Below, in pieces: positions 61,157-64,000 of a stretch of DNA of 64,000 nucleotides; position 1 is the stretch's first letter; every line of letters starts with the position of its first letter. The DNA lies in contig NZ_CP158480.1 in NCBI RefSeq assembly GCF_050920755.1, forward strand, positions 806,001-870,000, read 5' to 3'. Both the position numbers and the translations under genes were made by a program. This stretch comes from Oligella sp050920755. GTDB lineage: Bacteria > Pseudomonadota > Gammaproteobacteria > Burkholderiales > Burkholderiaceae_B. A model generated the notes under the pieces. The model saw only the letters and a list, made by a program, of their open reading frames with translations, ran no database searches and was not told the origin of the DNA.

Positions 61157-62230
61157 TTAATGCTTGGTATTTTCAGTCTTTTCATAGGCCTCAATAATCC
61201 GTGCCACCAACGGATGTCGAACCACGTCTTTGCTACTGAAAAAGGTGCTTTTAATGGTATCCACATCCTTTAAAATATTCAGCGCATGGGTTAAGCCACT
61301 AAACTGACCTTTGGGCAAATCAACCTGTGAAGGGTCACCGGTAATAACGGCCTTACTTCCGAAACCGAGCCGGGTTAAAAACATTTTCATCTGTTCGATA
61401 GTGGTGTTTTGAGCTTCATCCAAAATGACAAAGGCATGATTAAGGGTGCGCCCGCGCATATAGGCTAAGGGGGCAATTTCAATCATTTGTTTTTCAAAGT
61501 ACTTTTGTACTTTTTCATAGCCCAGCAAATCGTAGAGTGCATCATAAAGCGGGCGTAAATAAGGATCGACCTTTTGCGCCAAATCACCGGGTAAAAAGCC
61601 CAAACGCTCACCTGCCTCAACCGCAGGACGAGTTAGGATAATACGCTGTACATTATCACGTTCAATCGCATCAATCGCACAAGCAACTGCCAACCAGGTT
61701 TTACCGGTACCGGCAGGGCCTACGCCAAAGGTAATGTCATTATTAAGAATTTGCTCTAAATACTGATGCTGCCTAGGAGTGCGTGGACGTAAGTCGGAGC
61801 GACGCACGCGTAAATTAAAGTTGGTATGCGTATCGCTTTCGATGAAATCCTCATCGGCCCGGGCAGCCATTTCCCGATACGATTTTAATTGCTCAGCTGC
61901 AGTCTGAGGCGTGTTGGAGGGTGGCGAAGAACGGCTGCTCTTTTGCTGCCGATTCTCTAGCTGTGCTTTTAATTCCACCATACCCAGTTGAATATCATCA
62001 ATGCTCAAGGCTTGATGGCGGGCGCGACGATGAAAAACCATCAAAGCATGAATAGCATGCTCGGCATTATCACCCTCAACGGTGATTCTTGTGCCGTTGC
62101 GGCCGATTTGTACACCCCATTCTTGAGCAATCTGATCAAGATTTTCATCCAAAGGACCGCATAAATTAGCTAATTGCGTATTATCGCCTTCCAGATGAAT
62201 AACTTGGGGTAATTTGCGTTTGTTGCTCAT
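61157..62230 (-). CDS. ybeZ: PhoH-family ATPase YbeZ
   Basis: A P-loop ATPase that works with YbeY in RNA metabolism. Walker A is GVGPAGTGKTWLAVACAIDA near residues 163-182, Walker B is AFVILDEAQNTT, and LTRPAVEAGERLGFLPGDL is PhoH-typical. An N-terminal KH-like part precedes it. Length 357. Its start codon shares one base with the miaB stop (62230), pointing to coupling. Confidence 0.95.
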   Translation of the reverse strand: MSNKRKLPQVIHLEGDNTQLANLCGPLDENLDQIAQEWGVQIGRNGTRITVEGDNAEHAIHALMVFHRRARHQALSIDDIQLGMVELKAQLENRQQKSSRSSPPSNTPQTAAEQLKSYREMAARADEDFIESDTHTNFNLRVRRSDLRPRTPRQHQYLEQILNNDITFGVGPAGTGKTWLAVACAIDAIERDNVQRIILTRPAVEAGERLGFLPGDLAQKVDPYLRPLYDALYDLLGYEKVQKYFEKQMIEIAPLAYMRGRTLNHAFVILDEAQNTTIEQMKMFLTRLGFGSKAVITGDPSQVDLPKGQFSGLTHALNILKDVDTIKSTFFSSKDVVRHPLVARIIEAYEKTENTKH

Positions 62231-63732
62231 TAAGCTACAGTCTCCGTGGTCACCACTTCACCTCTCAATGAATTGGTATAGACCTCAGTAATACGAATAT
62301 CAACCAGTTGACCCATCAAACGGTCAGAACCTACGAAGTTAACGATGCGGTTATTTTCAGTGCGACCGGTTAACTCATTTTTATCACGACGCGAACGACC
62401 GTCTACCAAAACCTTTTGTACGGTACCCAACATGGCTTCACTAATGGCTCTGGCTTGCTTATTAATCTGCGCCTGTAAGCGTTGCAGGCGACGTAATTTT
62501 ACCTCGTAAGGCGTATCATCGGGCAAGTCTGCCGCCGGTGTGCCGGGGCGACGTGAGTAAATAAAGGAGAATGAAGTATCGAAATTAAGATCCTCAATCA
62601 ACTTCATGGTGTTTTCAAAGTCCTCATCCGTCTCACCCGGGAAACCTACAATAAAGTCGGATGATAGGGTTAAGCCGGGACGGGCTTTATATAAACGACG
62701 CGCCACGGATTTAAACTCCAGGGTGGTGTAGCCGCGTTTCATCGCTGCTAATACACGATCGGAACCGGTTTGAATCGGGAGGTGTAAAAAGGGCACTAAT
62801 TTAGGTAATTTGGCGTGCGCCTCAATTAAGCGGGTAGTCATTTCCTTAGGGTGTGAAGTGGTATAGCGAATACGTTCAATGCCCGGAATTTCATGCACAT
62901 ATTCCAATAACATGGCAAAGTCGGCTAATTCACCGCCATCACCCAAGGGACCACGATAGGCATTAACATTTTGACCTAAAAGATTGACCTCTTTGACCCC
63001 TTGGTCAGCCAAGTCGGCAATCTCCACCAAAATATCTTCAAAGGGACGAGAAATCTCCTCGCCACGGGTATAAGGCACTACGCAGTAACTACAATATTTA
63101 CTGCAACCCTCCATAATGGATACAAAGGCCGATGGGCCATCAACACGAGCCGGCGGTAGGGCGTCAAACTTTTCAATTTCCGGAAAGCTGATATCCACTT
63201 GTGATTTACCGGTGCTTTTACGCATTTCAATTAAATCCGGTAAACGGTGCAAGGTCTGAGGACCGAAAACCACATCCACATAGGGCGCACGGCGAATAAT
63301 CGTCGCCCCCTCTTGGCTCGCCACACAGCCACCGACACCAATCAGTAAATCAGGTTTTTTTTCTTTTAAAATGCGTGCACGACCTAAATCGGAGAAAACC
63401 TTTTCTTGCGCCTTTTCACGAATTGAGCAGGTGTTGAATAAAATAACATCCGCTTCTTCGGGATCCTGTGTTAACTCCATGCCTTGTTTAGCATGTAATA
63501 CATCCACCATTTTGTCCGAGTCATACTCGTTCATCTGACAGCCGAAGGTCTTAATATAGAGCTTTTTAGGGCGGTCACCCTGACTTAATTTGGCGATTTT
63601 GTCTAAAGCGGCATCACTGGGTGTGGGCTCAGCGGCGAGTGCGGCTTTGGCGGCTTGGGCTGCTTCTTCTAGAGTTTTGGGGCTATCAGTGGCCACATCG
63701 GCAGCCGTGCGTTTAATGGTAATTTCTTGCAT
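62230..63732 (-). CDS. miaB: tRNA-2-methylthio-N6-dimethylallyladenosine synthase MiaB
   Basis: Radical-SAM methylthiotransferase that adds the 2-methylthio group to i6A37 of tRNAs. The N-terminal UPF0004 domain has its cluster Cys residues in TFGCQMNEYDS, NTCSIREKA and GVGGCVASQ. The radical-SAM motif is EGCSKYCSYCVVPYTRG, and a TRAM domain ends the protein. It has an N-terminal extension of about 55 residues rich in Ala before KKLYIKTFGC, and no internal ATG offers a shorter start. First gene of the operon. Confidence 0.95.
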   Translation of the reverse strand: MQEITIKRTAADVATDSPKTLEEAAQAAKAALAAEPTPSDAALDKIAKLSQGDRPKKLYIKTFGCQMNEYDSDKMVDVLHAKQGMELTQDPEEADVILFNTCSIREKAQEKVFSDLGRARILKEKKPDLLIGVGGCVASQEGATIIRRAPYVDVVFGPQTLHRLPDLIEMRKSTGKSQVDISFPEIEKFDALPPARVDGPSAFVSIMEGCSKYCSYCVVPYTRGEEISRPFEDILVEIADLADQGVKEVNLLGQNVNAYRGPLGDGGELADFAMLLEYVHEIPGIERIRYTTSHPKEMTTRLIEAHAKLPKLVPFLHLPIQTGSDRVLAAMKRGYTTLEFKSVARRLYKARPGLTLSSDFIVGFPGETDEDFENTMKLIEDLNFDTSFSFIYSRRPGTPAADLPDDTPYEVKLRRLQRLQAQINKQARAISEAMLGTVQKVLVDGRSRRDKNELTGRTENNRIVNFVGSDRLMGQLVDIRITEVYTNSLRGEVVTTETVA

Positions 63733-63789
63733 AATTTGTCACCGTAACGGGTTTAGATCCCGGGGGTAAAAGATTTAACTGTAAATGTA

Positions 63790-63821
63790 AAAACTCACTA
63801 GCATCTCTACTAGTGAGTTTT
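63790..63821 (-). terminator. Terminator upstream of miaB
   Basis: AAACTCACTAG (63791-63801) and CTAGTGAGTTT (63810-63820) form an 11-12 bp perfect stem. On the minus strand it is followed by TTTTTACATTT. It probably ends the transcript of the partial gene at the window edge, so miaB is likely to have its own promoter in the 57 bp that follow. Confidence 0.75.
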
Positions 63822-63894
63822 ATTAAAGATAGCGTAATTTTACTAAAAATTTAGTCTAAATACACAAATTCAAGCGATTCGGATTGGCTTTTGC

Positions 63895-64000
63895 TTAGCC
63901 CTCAACCCATTCTGTTGTGTTTTCATCAGCTTTGGGAGTTTTAATCAGATCTTCACGCTTAACACCTAACCACATGGCCAGTGAGGAAGCCACAATCATT
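63895..64000 (-). CDS. 3' end of an unrecognised gene, cut by window edge
   Basis: On the minus strand an open frame of 34 codons reads MIVASSLAMWLGVKREDLIK and then TPKADENTTEWVEG to a TAA at 63895. The first residues look like the end of a membrane helix, and the rest is a charged tail, so this may be the C-terminus of a membrane protein. I cannot name the family from so little. The window edge cuts the gene, and the terminator at 63790 follows it. Confidence 0.5.
   Translation of the reverse strand, partial: MIVASSLAMWLGVKREDLIKTPKADENTTEWVEG

Overview
The window is a chromosomal segment of a Gram-negative bacterium with an outer membrane: it carries lpxC, fabI, lnt and lipoproteins with lipoboxes. 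Gene families and order point to a betaproteobacterium. A long-form MraY is followed by the division cluster murF-mraY-murD-ftsW-murG-murC-ddl-ftsQ-ftsA-ftsZ-lpxC, then a DciA-like gene, an M23 peptidase and secA. By eye the base composition is moderate and AT-leaning for that class, so a low-GC member of the Alcaligenaceae (for example near Oligella or Pelistega) is my inference. No 16S rRNA gene is present to settle it.

Layout. 1-12.2 kb: peptidoglycan precursor and divisome genes, all on +, tightly packed and closed by a terminator after ftsZ. 12.2-17.6 kb: lpxC, dciA-like (-), M23 peptidase and secA, ending at a shared terminator facing mgtE. 17.6-22.1 kb: mgtE and suhB (-), then an mnmC whose methyltransferase half is degenerate. 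22.3-27.2 kb: a GH31-like protein that appears to lack catalytic residues, followed by two paralogous EamA exporters that flank a tRNA-Lys gene. 27.2-32.6 kb: sbcD-sbcC-nnrD (-). 32.7-41.8 kb: a HugZ-like protein, two tiny lipoproteins, rnhA, a YafS-like methyltransferase, gloB, mltD, fabI, dnaQ, a rhodanese/phosphatase-like protein, uspA and bioB. 42-47.1 kb: an M14-type deacylase, two RarD paralogues around a Nudix hydrolase, and cardiolipin synthase.

47.4-51.4 kb is a patch of gene decay. It holds a metallo-hydrolase remnant with an ATG-to-ATA start and a frameshifting deletion, a glutathionyl-hydroquinone reductase gene cut by a 1325-bp IS256-family element with an 8-bp target duplication, and a deletion that joins the front of a LysR gene to the back of a TRAP permease gene. 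51.4-57 kb: a complete five-gene peptide ABC importer (-). 57.1-57.9 kb: a tRNA operon Ala-Glu-Asp-Glu-Asp with a recognisable promoter and terminator, containing a tandem duplication of the Glu-Asp pair. 57.9-63.7 kb: the conserved miaB-ybeZ-ybeY-corC-lnt operon (-). The window ends in the 3' end of an unrecognised gene.

Most of the window is core envelope, division and RNA-processing machinery. I found no CRISPR array, prophage, defence island or biosynthetic cluster. The most unusual items are the two partly degenerate enzymes (MnmC and GH31-like), the decay patch, and the pair of cysteine-bearing mini-lipoproteins.
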